64,000 nt of DNA from Trichopria drosophilae (lineage: Eukaryota > Arthropoda > Insecta > Hymenoptera > Diapriidae), in assembly GCA_030407085.1 (NCBI GenBank), contig CM059582.1, forward strand, positions 156,140,501-156,204,500, in the 5' to 3' direction. The position numbers and the translations under genes are program-made. This document shows positions 10,090-24,100 of the stretch, one piece after another; the stretch's first letter is position 1, and every line of letters begins with the position of its first letter. Under the pieces are notes generated by a model, which was not told the DNA's origin, did not search any database, and saw only the letters and a list, made by a program, of their open reading frames with translations.

Positions 10090-12552
10090 TCCGAAAAGAC
10101 TGCTGCTAGTGGTCGGTTCGCTTCAAAATGTTAACTTAGTGTCCAAAAATTTTGCTTATTGACCCTGTGGCACAGATTATAAATTATAAAATAAATGAAA
10201 ATTTGAAAAATTTGTGTAAGCACGAGTTAACTTTACGTCAAATCAAGACTGGCTTAGAAGTTTAAACTATTTTTGTTTTGAACATTAAGTAGTTCGTTTT
10301 AGCTCGCAAAATTCGGATAAGTCATTTTTCCCGCTCAGAAGTCTTTGACAAACAAATCACGATGGTTTTGTAATGCATACTTTTAATTTTTCTAACAAAT
10401 TTATTATGATGACAGAAATTCGTCTGCTCGATTAGAAATAATGGAAGTTTAACTAGAAAGATTCTAGTGTGGAAAGGTTGGATTATTTTCAGATTTCACG
10501 AAAAAAAAAATTAGGACCAACGTGGAAAGATTCGATGCGACGAGGTATTTTCGATTGCCAGTTGAATGCTCGAGCCACTCTGCTGGCTTAGATAAAGTGC
10601 AATTTATCAGTGCATATATGAAACCTCAACTATTTGTGCATGTCATATTCTATTTTCCAAATTACAGTTTTTTACTCGCGAAATAATTTCCATGGAAATA
10701 ATAATGTAATCCCGTGATATAGGAATACGACATTTATTCAGTCGATTATAACAACAATGTAGGTTGTAAATGATGCATGTATCAATACTAAGGGTATGTA
10801 AAATACAAAAGAATTCCAACCTGCAAAACGTTGTAAAATGAGAAACTCAATAACTTGTTTCTATTTGCGCTTGTAGTAGATATGAAAAAATATACATACA
10901 TACATTTCCAATTTCATCCAATGCTTTATTATTGCCCAAATATTAGCCCCACTCGCATTTTAATCCAATCGCATATTCTTTACAATATTATTAACTATTA
11001 ATAAATGCAGAAAAATATCTAAACATATAATGGTATTTCATTACATTAAGAAGTTTGTGGTTTATTTGGGCAAACTAAATACTTCAGCTATTACACTTGA
11101 CCGTTAACGGGATTTCTTGCACTAGTGCAGAAACCCTGAATTCCCTCGATGATGGACAGGGTGAGGATAACTTATGCTTCGTTGATTTTGCGGTGATGTT
11201 AGCGGTAGTTGAAATATTTATTTTAAGTGTTGGATATCTGTGTACAAATAATTTCATTAACAGGATGTTATCGTGATATATTATGTTATTTGATATGATG
11301 AGTATTATTATTAAGTAGAAAATTCATTTTGTAAGAGAAGTAATTCATTTTTACTTTTGTTTCAGGTAAGCATCTATATCATGGTCACTGAAGTGCGCAA
11401 TGGATTCTATTAACAGATAAGAATATAGATATTATTACAAATACTTTTATAATATTATATATAAAATTAATCAACTGTTTTACGAAGAGTATACGTACCA
11501 AGAGTGCCATTCTCTCTTTGTGAATTATCGTAAATGCAGCTGCGTGATGTTTATTAATGTATGCATTATGGCTCGAAATGTATTCGAACAATAATGCAAT
11601 TAAATTGTTTGCTTAGCAAGTGCAATTTTTGCAAGTGTAATATTTTACCGGTGCGTCTAATGCTTATATGACTTAGGCTATAAGGTAATATGGCATGGCT
11701 TTGGTCAAAATTACTTTGTTCCTTCGGAAATATGTTTTATACTTGCTGAATGGTAACTCTTATAGTTCGTGTTATGGTGATTTGAAAAAGCTTGTCGACA
11801 AAATATAATTCAAACGATATCAATTTTTAACCATAGGTTTTCATATTGCCTTCTTGAAGTATCAAATTAACTATTGATATTTGATAAAGTATCGAGAGTT
11901 TTGAATATTACAATTGACAGGATAAAATTAGGTGAAAACATTCGTAAATTATAGGCATTGTGAAAATTATTGATCGCATGAGTATTATGAATATAACGCA
12001 ATTGCAATATATTCGATCATATTAATATCATTTGTATAATATTCCTGAATAGAAATCTATTAAGGATCTGATCAGGGCCTTAATAAATTTCGACTTGGGT
12101 TATCACGATGCCATATATAATATTCTTCACCATAATTTTTTAACGCTTTTATGGAAAGCTATAAAGAATTAACTACATCTGTCTGAAGCAAGCAACTAGA
12201 AAGGAATGATGTACTTTATGATCCTCTGTAGAGAAATTAATCATAATCAATGATACAATTATAGAAAAAGCAAAACTTTATAATAATATAATAAAACACG
12301 ATAAACAAATTCTACGCCAATTATAACACTGATAGAATGGCGTAGTTCTGACAATCGGAAGAATATCCGAAATATCTCAACTATTAGCCTGGGGGTTATA
12401 ATTTAGAGGGTTAGGAGGAAAATTGACTACACGTTTAACCCTCACAACTACAATGTTCTATCAGTGAAAGTATTGTGTGTTGACTGCAATAAGGTTGTAA
12501 TAAGCATGGTTAAGCGGTGACTGAAGACATGCAAAAACGTATAAAATACATA
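10090..12552. other. Non-coding stretch between LINE and MITE
   Basis: No gene recognised. It includes one copy of a short dispersed repeat at about 12052-12100. Confidence 0.5.
12052..12100. repeat. Short dispersed repeat, copy 1
   Basis: Near-palindromic GAAATCTATTAAGG ... CCTTAATAAATTTC, followed by GACTTGGG. It shares the core CTGATC, then TTAATAAATTTC with copies near 14200 and 26500. Confidence 0.45.
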
Positions 12553-12554
12553 TA

Positions 12555-12827
12555 CAGTAGAATCTCGATATAAGAACTATTGCCCTTCCGAACTTCCCCG
12601 CCGACCATCGATATAAGAACCTTAGGCGGGGAAGTGTAGCTCCCCCTTCCCTTGTCTAAACGCTTTGGCCGGACCGTTCCGTTACGTGTGTTTCATGCAT
12701 CCTATGTATGGCGATAGGTGTGTGGAGGGGGTTCATCTCAAAGGTTCATAGTCACTATAACGATAAAAAAAGGGATCTTATATCGATAGATTCTGATGAC
12801 GGTGGTTCTTATATCGAGATTCTACTG
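12555..12827. mobile_element. Pogo/Tigger-like MITE (273 bp)
   Basis: Terminal inverted repeats of about 24 bp (CAGTAGAATCTCGATATAAG), with TA on each side (12553-12554 and 12828-12829) as target-site duplication. CAGT ends and TA target sites fit the pogo/Tigger branch of the Tc1-mariner superfamily. The interior is GC-richer than its surroundings and non-coding. Confidence 0.85.
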
Positions 12828-12829
12828 TA

Positions 12830-14989
12830 TGTAGGTTTCGAAAAATCTTGAATATCTATAGATATATTTGGCATACAGTATGGTAACTAATACCATTTTG
12901 ATTACAAAGTCCAATTTTATTGTATTCTAAACTGTATTAAGCCGAAACAAATCTAATAACATATTTAATTATATATTAATTTTATAGAAGTATTGGGGGA
13001 AATAGTAAAATTTATCATATATAATAGATTTAAATTCTCAAAATTTAAAATATGATTGATTTTGCAAAAGCTAATCGCGTACTTGCTTTTTATAAGTGAG
13101 ATGAAAAATTGATGTTTCCCAAATACTTGCTTCAAATATATTATTTACTGGTCCAAGTTTAAATCTTTGATTAAGATGTTTAAAACTAATAATAATAGTA
13201 ACATCATAAGTTATATACAATTTTTTTTTGTATTTAAAGTAAATTTGGAGAGTTGATATTTTAATGTAATGTATAATATATGTGAAGTGAGATTAAATTA
13301 ATTTTTAGGTTTCAATAATAAAACAATAACGATTTTATTACACAATAGAAATGAATGTATACATCACATAAATACGGATATTTATGAGCGAGACACAGAA
13401 TGGTATGGTCTACAAAACAGTTTTATGCAAACTTAAAACTAAATAACACGTCGGTAAAGCAAAAAAGCAGTGGTAGAGCGAAATAGTGCGAAAGCTGCAG
13501 GTCAACTTTGTAACAGTGCCGTCACCCACATTCCTCGACGACGACTGGTAGCTGCAGAAACCTACGTCAGGTGCAGCAGCGCTTACAAGTCAGACCATTT
13601 CGAGTAAAATGTGTAAAATCGTTAAAACAAATACAGATCGGCGTATTTGAAGCTTTGACACGAAGTATGACATTTGCATTATTATTGTTGACATAATGAA
13701 TTATTTACTGAGCTGCTGCAATATTCAGAGATGACCGGATATTACATAAATGTCAAGAAAATGGACTTTTTAGTAGGTCCGAAGGAAAAGGACGTGACAA
13801 GGAAGTGGGAAAAATGCTACATATAAGCGCACTATGCGACATACAAGCACGAGAGTTCTGGAATAAAAATTTGGAAAATTATAAGAATTAAAAATAATTA
13901 TTTCTTCTAGAATAATAAATAGAACAAATTAACAAATGTATTATTTATAATATATAATTGAACAAAAAACATCTTTGAATACCTTATAAATGAATGCAAT
14001 TATTCGATAAATAAAAAGTACACATTTTTACAATATAATTAATATATCTTTGAATGGAAAATAATAATATTGATAAAGCATTAAAAACAGAAGATCAACA
14101 ATTAATTAACTTCCTCGGTATCTGGACCTGTAAGAAATTTCTGTTTTACAAACAAATGCGTAAAACAGTATTGTACGAGTAAAAATTTACTACAGCCCTG
14201 ATCGGGTCCATAATAAATGTCTGCTCGAGGAGTTATTGCACATTCGTAAAATCGAAAGATATTCGATAAATATTGTATGTAATACGGTCTTGCCTAAATA
14301 TGATATGAAGTATCATAGAACCTTTTTCATCCAAGAAATATTTCGCTTAAATATAGCTCTGAACAATAAATCAATTCGTTATTGTCCTGTCATACTTATA
14401 TAGTCAAAAGTTCCTTCCTTTATAAAAAAGGTCTAAAATATCCGAACTATCTACAATTAAGTATTTACATGATTCGTGTTTCTAATTAAACTTAACAAAC
14501 AATCGTTTGATTACATATATAGTAACTTTGTAGCGCAAGTCGATTCATGTAAATTCTTTGGCCATAAATTTGTTCAAAATTTGACTACCATATGAGGTAG
14601 TCGTCACACCATGTAATTATTGACGCAACCCCAACATTAACTCTCTTTTATAAATATGCTGAAAAGATAACACGCAGGATAATACTGATATCTCATGCCA
14701 CCGTGATTTCATCCTCTGCACCGAGTAACTTCTAGTTTTCGGAGTTTGTTCCTTATTATGGCAGGGACGGCGTTCTCACAGCTCATAGGTAGAAATGATC
14801 ATCGCAGAAGGCAGCAAACTGGGATCACCAAATGTCTTGATCCAAGTACTCAAGCCCCCACATAAGTATGTCCAGCGAATTGTCATTCAGCGTGCACGAA
14901 CTGGTAAAAATTTTAAATTCGAGTTGACAAACTCACCATATAAAAAGGATAAACGTCAATAAGTGATTGATGATGATTTTACATAATCA
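12830..14989. other. Non-coding stretch downstream of gene B
   Basis: No gene recognised. It holds a second copy of the short dispersed repeat at about 14133-14235 and a GC-richer patch near 13500-13600 of unknown content. The 3'UTR of gene B must lie below 14990; I cannot place its poly(A) site. Confidence 0.45.
14133..14235. repeat. Short dispersed repeat, copy 2
   Basis: It starts AAGAAATTTCTG and ends CCCTGATCGGGTCC, AATAAATG, CTGCTCGAGG. It aligns to the right half of the copy near 26500 and, less well, to that near 12080. Confidence 0.45.
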
Positions 14990-15118
14990 TCAACCCTTTT
15001 TCCAAAATATTCCAGGCTTCGCGTACCAATGCATGGAACGGCCCCAATCTTTCTTGATAAATGAAGCAGCCCTTTCGCCAATCATCATCGCTGGAGCGGC
15101 TGTATTCCCAGAAGTTAC
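14990..15118 (-). CDS. Gene B last coding exon
   Basis: A 129-nt exon encoding VTSGNTAAPAMMIGERAASF and a Trp- and Lys-rich tail ending FWKKG, then TGA (14992-14990). The acceptor ATTTTCAG ends at 15119. It follows a 2.2-kb intron. The family-typical SGNT-AP-MIGE core makes the assignment firm. Confidence 0.93.
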   Translation of the reverse strand, partial: VTSGNTAAPAMMIGERAASFIKKDWGRSMHWYAKPGIFWKKG

Positions 15119-18100
15119 CTGAAAATATCACAAATTTTACAACATCATTCACATTATCATAGGACCGTTCATAACAGAATATTCGGTTTCGGTGCAATTT
15201 CAAACGTCAAACATTGATTTTAAGTGTGCTCGAAACGATTCAATTAGCATTTTATGCATGCTTCAATTTACAATTTGCAATTAGTATTTATAATTTTAAT
15301 TGGGTATAAATTGTTTTTCATGAGTTTTTGAAAATTGTTTTTCATCAGATTTGTTCTACAATTTTGTGTTTCGATAATTGCATAATTAATAAAGGTAAAA
15401 TGTTTTATATAATTTCATCAGCTTTGTGATTATTACACTCTAACGATTTAACAAATCAATATATCAAAAAATAAAATAAAATATTTAATATTTCGGATAG
15501 TATAAAAATAATACACATAAAATAAAATGGTGTAATTTAAAATAAATATTTTCTTGAATGCAGAATATTTAATTTTTTTTGTTTCAATATGTTCAAATCT
15601 TTCGTTTCATTCACATTATAAAGGTTACAGTTTTACATGAATTGTTTATTTCTGCAGTGATCATACTTCTTTATTTTGGCTATTTTATTAGGTTCCGATA
15701 GCATTTGTTTTTTACGTTGTATAGTGTATGAAAAGACCATAGCTATGAAATGCAATTATGAATTAACATTACGTTAAGGCGATTAAATATATAATAGTTT
15801 TTAAAATATGCTAAAATATCACGATAAAATTGTTTGAGATATTGATTATATACGTTGAATACATTTGAACTGATTTGACATTTGATTTACAGCTTGAAAA
15901 TATCCATTCATTTATTATAAAAGTGCACTGAAAGCATTTAAATATGAATTTGTTCCATACATTCGTTAATTTAGTGAGTGGTCGATGCTTGCAGACAACG
16001 CTGCCATCATAACCAATTTTTTGAATAATGAAAATGACTAATTTCTATAACAAATTTGTTATTTTGTTTTCAAATTCTACCCAGATACATACAGTAGGAT
16101 ACAAATAATATTTATATCCTTTGGATATTTCTTTCGTTCACATCGATAAATAATAAGCCCCACTGGTCTCATTCTGACCTACTTAACAAATCTAAATAAT
16201 GCCCAATTTGGGGCAGATTTTCAAATTCGGATTTCCTCTTTTTTTTATTGTTTTTCGCAATGGAAATGAAAGTAAAAGTATTCGGATTTCTTTTGTTTTC
16301 ATTTCAATGTACCAGTATTTTGGTTACCATGCAAGTTATTTTTTTAAACGGATATTTGGGATCTTTATTTTTGATTATGGAATTCCATAAAAATGGTATC
16401 TATATTCACTAATTGCTATTGAAAACGTCTTGAGTTTTGAAAATCATCATGAATGTTTTATTAACATTTATCATATTTTTAATGGACGTTTCTATATGCA
16501 AAAAAGAAGAATATTTTCTTAGCCAGTGGACTTTATATTATTATATACTACCTCCACAATAAAAACAATAATATCAGAATGAAAGTAATACTTTTTGTTA
16601 GTGAAATGTAATGAATTTTGTTTACAGAAGAAAGGTCAATTAATTCAAATTTTCGGTAGTCCCTGTGACAAATATAAATTATAATTATCTCTGAAACGTA
16701 TTCAACTGATTTTACAGATACAATATGTTTGTTATTGCATAAATTCATTTTTATTTCTGAGAGTTTGTTATTAGAAACTTTATAATTCTGTCTAGTTTGG
16801 TATCTGGCATCAAATAAAGATATATTTACCAAAGAATCCCAATGTAATTGGAAAACAATTGAAATCGTAATTTCCTCAATAAATTCTGTTTATAACGAGA
16901 AACGTGAACCTTTATATAGAACGAAATATGGCGAGAGAATTCTCCGTTCTGCAGACCTGATATATATCTACTTCGTAATTTTGATGGTCGCGTATAGTTC
17001 AGATTGAAGAAGTTTCACGAGGTGCGCCATTGGACTACATGTGATTGAATTAGCAGAATGCTATAAACTGCGGGTCCACGCTTCGTAGATTTCTGCGTTA
17101 CTCCTATATGAATTATCATGCATTCACATCTTTCACATTCATGTTTAACGTAGTTCTAGAGTAGATTGCGTATTCGAATTAGTTCTTGCAATTTTTGTAT
17201 TACTTCCTTCAACATCGCATATCGCAGGACAAAATTTATCTACTAACTAACCAATTTATTCTATAAATGTAAAAAAGAATAAAGCATACTCTCGGCATAA
17301 TGGACGTATCTGCAACTCGAAGACCTTTAATTCCATACACCCTTAATTCCGGGTCGACAACTGCCATTGGATCACTGACTGGTCCCATTTTGCAAGAGCC
17401 CGCTTGATGGTTTTCGGGGCCAGTATCCTGTTGAACTGCACATGCCCAGTAGTCATTACTTAGATACGGATATTGCGCACAAGCTGCAATCGGTAGATTT
17501 TCTAGAGATATATTGTATTTGCGGAGTGCAGTGGTATTCGCCAACGAAATTGCAGTCTGTACGCCTTCTACAAGAATGGCAACGTCGAGTGGGTCGGAGA
17601 GATAATTCCCGTGAATAATTGGATAAATAAGAGGGTTGTTGCTAGCGAGCCTCAAAGTTCCTGCAACATTGAAAGTCGAAGTTTATAAATTGAAACGGTA
17701 AATTTCTGGTTTGCAGTAATAGGTCTTATAACTTGGCTTGGTACGGCACTTACGAGATGACAAATTTGATTACAAAGTCGCCTGAATAATCGCACATGTC
17801 ATCAAAAGGGATATTTATGAACAGAAAATGCATTTACCTCGGCTGCGTGGATGAAGGTTCGTCGGTGATATGCTGATTCTACGTTTTCCGTTATCGAGGA
17901 GCGACCCTACCTGTCCGTCAGTCGCGCATGCCGCTTGATAACCGCCGAAGAAGAACTGAATGTCAGGGTGATTCGGTTGCGCGTATCTCGACGGTATGAT
18001 ACCCGTTATTTGCGACAGTCCTGTCGACGACATAGGACCATGTTGGAAACCCACGTATTCGGCCACAGTGCCCCAATTAAGGTCGTACTCGTTTGGTTGG

Positions 18101-21100
18101 TCGATAGAAAAGGACAATGTATAGGACACGTGGTTGTGGAGATTCTCGCCGACGCCAGGTAAGTCTTTCATGACCGTGACGTTCATGTCCCTCAAGTGCT
18201 GCGCTGGACCGATACCGGAAAGTAGAAGAAGATGAGGCGAATTGACGGCTCCACCGGAAACGACGACTTCTCGTGCTGCTCGAGCACTGCACATTTCTCC
18301 GTTCTTGTAGTATTCCACTCCAACGGCTTTTCCGTGCTCGATGATGATCCTCGTTGCAGTTGCGTTCAGGACAACATGGAGATTCCGACGATTACGATTC
18401 GGCCTCAGGAAGGCCGACGCACTGCTGACTCTGACGCCAGAACGACTATTGGTTTGTGAGACCGCGAATCCCATAAAATGTTCCCCGTTAAGATCATCGC
18501 TTATCGGAAAGCCTCTTTCTACAGCTGCGTCGAGAATATCAGCGGAAATGGCCGGGAGCCAAGGGAATCGTTCCACCGTCAAAGGACCACCGGTTGCGTG
18601 ATATTTTCCGCCAACCCGAAATATTTCCGTATTATTTTCCGAACAGAGGAAATACGGAAACACCTGTGAAACGAATAAAATGGTTATTTCTGCATAAACG
18701 TGTTATTTGTGATATTTTGTCGCGAGAAAATCCAGCAAAATACTCATCGAAATTTAGTATTTTAAGATATTTCCTCTTATATTAAACAGTATTTTTATTA
18801 AACATTTCTTGTTAAACGATTAATAAAGATGATAATTTTTAAAAGTTTGATAAGACAAGACGAACTTAAATTGATTTTATATAATTTATCGTATTAATAA
18901 CAAACTTATTATAAGTGCAAATGTAAGAAACGTTTTGTAGCCAGTGCCTTGTAATTAATTAATTGCATCTTTGAAATACTGTATTATTTTATAAGCATCT
19001 CACGATTCACGCACTAACCGCACGTGTTTTAGAGAAAATACTCATCTCACCATTGAATTATCGTGGTTATTCCAATTATGGGAATTAGTCATGCCTGTAA
19101 TATCCAAATTTGTTTTGAACAAGTGATTTAATTTGAAAACTTGAATATTATTCGTATCAATTAAGATCCCGTGTATGCAGTTTCATATGAACAGACAAAA
19201 TCAAAATGTCACTTACAGGTTGCGTTAACATGTGTGTATCTTAAAAATTGTATGTCTATTGCATACATACAAAAAATTCGTGTTCACATTTTAATTGTAT
19301 ACTTTCTAGATAGTCTGTCTTTTTTTAATTCATTTATTTATCTTATTTACTGGATGAATTGCAAGACTAAATTATTTCTTTTGAAGATTATTTAAAATTA
19401 TACGTATGTATATAACGAATGTATTAAAAAAATACTCATCAAATGATAATATTAATTTTTCCAATATAACAAACTTGATATTTTAAAGTATACCAGTTGT
19501 TTAAGATATTTTAATTCGGTACATTTTGGAGGTTTCAGTTACACGTTTCAAAAATATATTTTTTTATTTCCTCTCTTGTAATATTTTTCATCTTCTTTAA
19601 AAGAAACGTGTCATTGAAAATATAAATACATTAAATGTTTGTGTAATTTTAGGCTATCTTCAAAGAATTATGGCTTATTGAATAACATAAAATGTTAAAA
19701 AAAATCGTCAAATGTGAAATAAAAAAATATCAACTACAAAAAATAAGGTTTTACGTAAAAATAACATTAAAATAAATTATAGGGAGGAGATACTAGCAGA
19801 AATATCTGGTTATAAAGGATAACAAATGTTATAAAACTTTATGTAATAGAAGTATAATATTATTTGTTCAACATTAAAAATTTGTACTTGTACTGGTATA
19901 TATTTTTATTACTTTCATTCGAACCAGTAAAAAATATGCCAGTAATATCTTACATCGTTCCAAGACCATCCGTAGTTACCGAGAGCTTCCCAGTCGTCGT
20001 AGTCCTTGGCGTGTCCTCTAATGTACATCATCCCATTGTGGACGGAGCTTCCACCGAGATTCTTTCCTCTCGGCCAACTGCACGATCCTCCTGTAGAAAG
20101 ACACGCGAAGCTCTCGTTACTCGTTCTGTACTGCCAGTCGATTTCAGATCCCAGGAACATCGCTACCATGCTCGGAACATCGGCACCCGGAGGTTCATCC
20201 GGGCCAGCCTCTAGGAGCAATACTTTCCACTCTGGTACCTCGCTTAATCTTGAAGCGACTACGGACCCTGCTGACCCTCCTGTAACATAAACACCAATTG
20301 CACCGTGTACAAACCTTGAACAAATAAATTACGTGACTTAGCAGAAGAGGCTCCCGAAGGCGTTCTAAAATGAGATCTTAAAAAATGGTAAAATGAAAAG
20401 GTCAAGCTGAGTCACAAAATTTAATGCAAAAAAGTAAATTGAATTTAAATTTTAAGGAGTACTCTGTTCAGACATATAGATAAGTAATGTATTAAAATGA
20501 TAAGAAAAATTGCATAGAAAGAATTTCAATTACCATTTCGACTCATCTTTTTTATTATTTTTTTTTCATTTTAATAGTAATTTCGAAATCCATCAAAGAA
20601 AATAACAAATCAATTAATAAACTGTATTGACTGCATAGTTTATAAATTCCATCATGAATCTAGGCGCAATATGCATTATAATATTTTTATTTCTTTAACA
20701 TTTAAATTTTTCAGTCATCCGAAGAGAAAAATGTTGGACATTGCTGTGTAGGGAAGGTGGGGATTGTACCGGTCAGTGGGAAATATTGCTCACCTGAATT
20801 TTTTAAGATGCATTACACTGAGAAAAGTGTATTTTATCAGTTACTATCCCTTGGCTTTTAAAAAGTGTATTATAGCCCTTAAAAGAAATATTATAACTAG
20901 TAAAATCCTCCGTCTTTCAGCATTTGTTTTTGACAGGTTATACGAAACTGTATTAAACTCTCCTATTTTAAAAGAATGTTTTATTATGACTAAAAGAAGG
21001 AATTTTTAATATTTTAATTTGCTAGATAAATTTCCATAAACAAAAATTGCTTTTAGTTAAAGAGAAAAGGCTAAAATAAACGGACATATTGGTTAGAATA

Positions 21101-24100
21101 ATCTAAAATCTTCGTCTTTTAACAGGTAATAGAAAGATGGCAATCCCTATGCGTAAAATACTATCTTTTACGGGGCATAAGAATTCTAATACTGGGTAAA
21201 AAACACTTTTCTCTGTGTATAAAAAAAATTTGTTTTACAATTTTTTACGGAAAAACTTTTAACCAATAACTAATTTAAATAAAAAATTTAAATTATTTAT
21301 GGTAAAAAGTCAATTTAAAAAGTCAATTAAAAAAACCATGAAAGTTTTTTAAAGTAAATACAAATTGGACTTTACAATATAAGGTTTTACAGCTTTAAGC
21401 TAGTTCCCAGTGGAAAAAATATGAAAATATAGGCTCGTGGCACTTTTAGTTGTCAAATCGTACTTTGTAAATTCTTAAAAAAAACCTTGATTATTAGTTA
21501 TTCAGTATTAATCAACACGGTGCGTTAGAGGGTTGCCCCTCAAGACAGAAATTGTTTGTAATACCGATCGGACTATGCCATGACAGACACCCGAGGCACG
21601 TTACCCTATATGGGTCAATCAAAGTACTGCTAGTAAGAAATGAAGTAAGTTTATGACATTTTTTACATATTATTGATAAAATAAATGTTAAGAAAGTATT
21701 AAAATAATGAATATCGGAAATAGAATAAAAACAAATTGATTTGTACTATAATCGAATTTTATAGGTTAGGTGCACTCATCAATTTACTCGAGCCATTGAT
21801 ATTTTAGGTGTTTTAAACTTCATTTTTATACAAAAACAGAAATCCAGATTGTAAAATTTATTAAATTGTATAATTCAATACGTTTAGTGTCGATAAAAAT
21901 TCAGATCTTTTTGCATATCACCGTTGGGGCTTTAAAGAATCGATTTCAATCGTTGAATAAATCTAAAATTATTTCAGCATTTATAAGAAACGCCACTTTC
22001 CTTAGATAAGCGATACACCTCTGCCGCCCTATAATTAATGATTGTAAATATTTTTTAATCATTTTTTTAAACAAAATTCATTAATAATTTTCAAACGATA
22101 TTGTAAAAAGCCATTGTACGTACTCTTAATTTGAAACAGTGAAAGTTCCCTATTTGAATCAGCGAATGAATATTTACTGCGAAATCAGTGGTTTACGACG
22201 TGTTCACTGCATAAACAGTGAAATGAACAAATTACTATTTTTTTATCACCGAGGAAATAGTGAAACTTGTTACATTCGTGTTTACTGATTTACCAGTGAC
22301 TTACTGTCAATTATATTACAGGGACAACAATCAAGGATATTTATTAATTTTTTATTTCTATTTAGTCGCATCACAGAAGGTACGTACAATAAATATCGTA
22401 AGGATTTGCCCAAACAAGTTACTGGTTTACTGAAAACATTGCTCAGATTTCCGTATACTAATTTGTATCTTCCGATAGTCGGTTCAGTTATCAGCAGCAT
22501 TGCACTTATCTAACTCCGTGTGTTAGACAAAGATGAAATGCTGCTGAGAACTCTACTAACTCTAACACACCCTCGTTTGGAAAGGATAACGACGCGCGTA
22601 AACTAACCTAAAACTTAGATAGCAGATGACAAATATGCCGTAGAATATCTCAATTAAAGAATATTCCTTTGTGAACAATATCACTGATTAAAGCAGTGAC
22701 CCAATTTCACTGGCTCAAACGGTGAAATTTAACTGATTCTCAGTGGCGCCTTTTTCATTCTAGCACTCAGTAACTATTCACTGAGAAGCAGTGAATTTTC
22801 ACTGTTTCAAATTGAGATAGTGGACTACTACGGTCAGAGAGCTTAGGTTTCCCGTAAACGAAAATTTCGTTCAGTTTATAATTTTTAAACTTTTTTCATA
22901 TGTGTCGTATAATTCTGTCTTGAGGTTACAAATTTTACAGTATTATTGTGAATTAAACATAAAGGACTATGAATGAGAAGTATAGAAAAACGGGTATTTT
23001 CCAGCTAGTAATATTTTTTATCAGCGTAGAAAAGGTATGGTTCTTGAAAACGTGTATGATTTTTGTTACCCTCGGACTAAATTTTTATTTACAGTTTTAC
23101 ATTTCTGAAACCAAAGTAGGTCATTTATTTCTTACGACAATGAAGCACTAAATATTTGTCACCGTTCCCAATATTTTCTGAAAAAATAAAACAATAACAA
23201 TATGTAACTTGTTAGGTTTGATAATTTTTCTTCAATAAAACTATTTGGAAAAGTTCCTAGAATAAATTGCAAAAGTTGCGACAGTGGTAACACTGAACAA
23301 TTTCTATCGATTATTTTAAAGTTATTGATTCATTTTTGAAAACAATTAAGTACTCGAGGCAAAAATAAATGCTCTACCAGTAATAAATCGATTAATGTTT
23401 CGATAAAATGTATATATACATTTTTATAACTGAAAAATATTACAAGTAGAATAATTCTTAATTGATGTCTCACGAAGGAGATATTATTGTTGAACTTGTA
23501 ATCGTAACATTTGAAAGTCTCATATAAATGAAATTATTCAATATTGGAAAATAGGAAAATCTGGTATATTTGTTTCCTGCGGCGCTTCACTCGTTGGGAG
23601 AGTACAAAAACTGTTATAACATTTCAACATAACATTATAGAATTTTGTTTCAAGTATATTTTGTTATCTGTAGTTGCAATAAATAAAAGTCTTGACTCTT
23701 TTTCATCAGAATTTGTTCCGTTTGTTTACTATGAGCTGATAACGATAAATAGATCACATGAAATACTTGTAAATATTGTGTCTAATATTGAGAGTGATGA
23801 TGTAATGTTTTAGGCATATTATGTGTATATATATATATATTTATTTGACATCATCTCATAGTTAACGTTATAAAAAATTCTCATGTGTAGGTCAGATAAG
23901 GATACATTTTACAAACCCCTATCATGTATTATAAAGTGACGCAATCTAATTCTTATCATTATTCCGCCTGATATTGCAATAGCTGTTGTAAATTTTAAGG
24001 GAGATTGTATTTTACGTCTGCAGACGTCTTTCGAAACTTGTGAACCAATAAGCTGCATCATCTACTAAATACACCGTACGTAGTATCTACGAAAAGTCGT

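Noticed and set aside
17935..18669. Several plus-strand open frames of 60-90 residues
   Set aside because: They are antisense to the GC-rich 826-nt exon of gene B and have no recognisable features of their own.
19864..20290. Plus-strand frames of 94 and 116 residues
   Set aside because: Antisense shadows of the GMC signature 1 exon of gene B.
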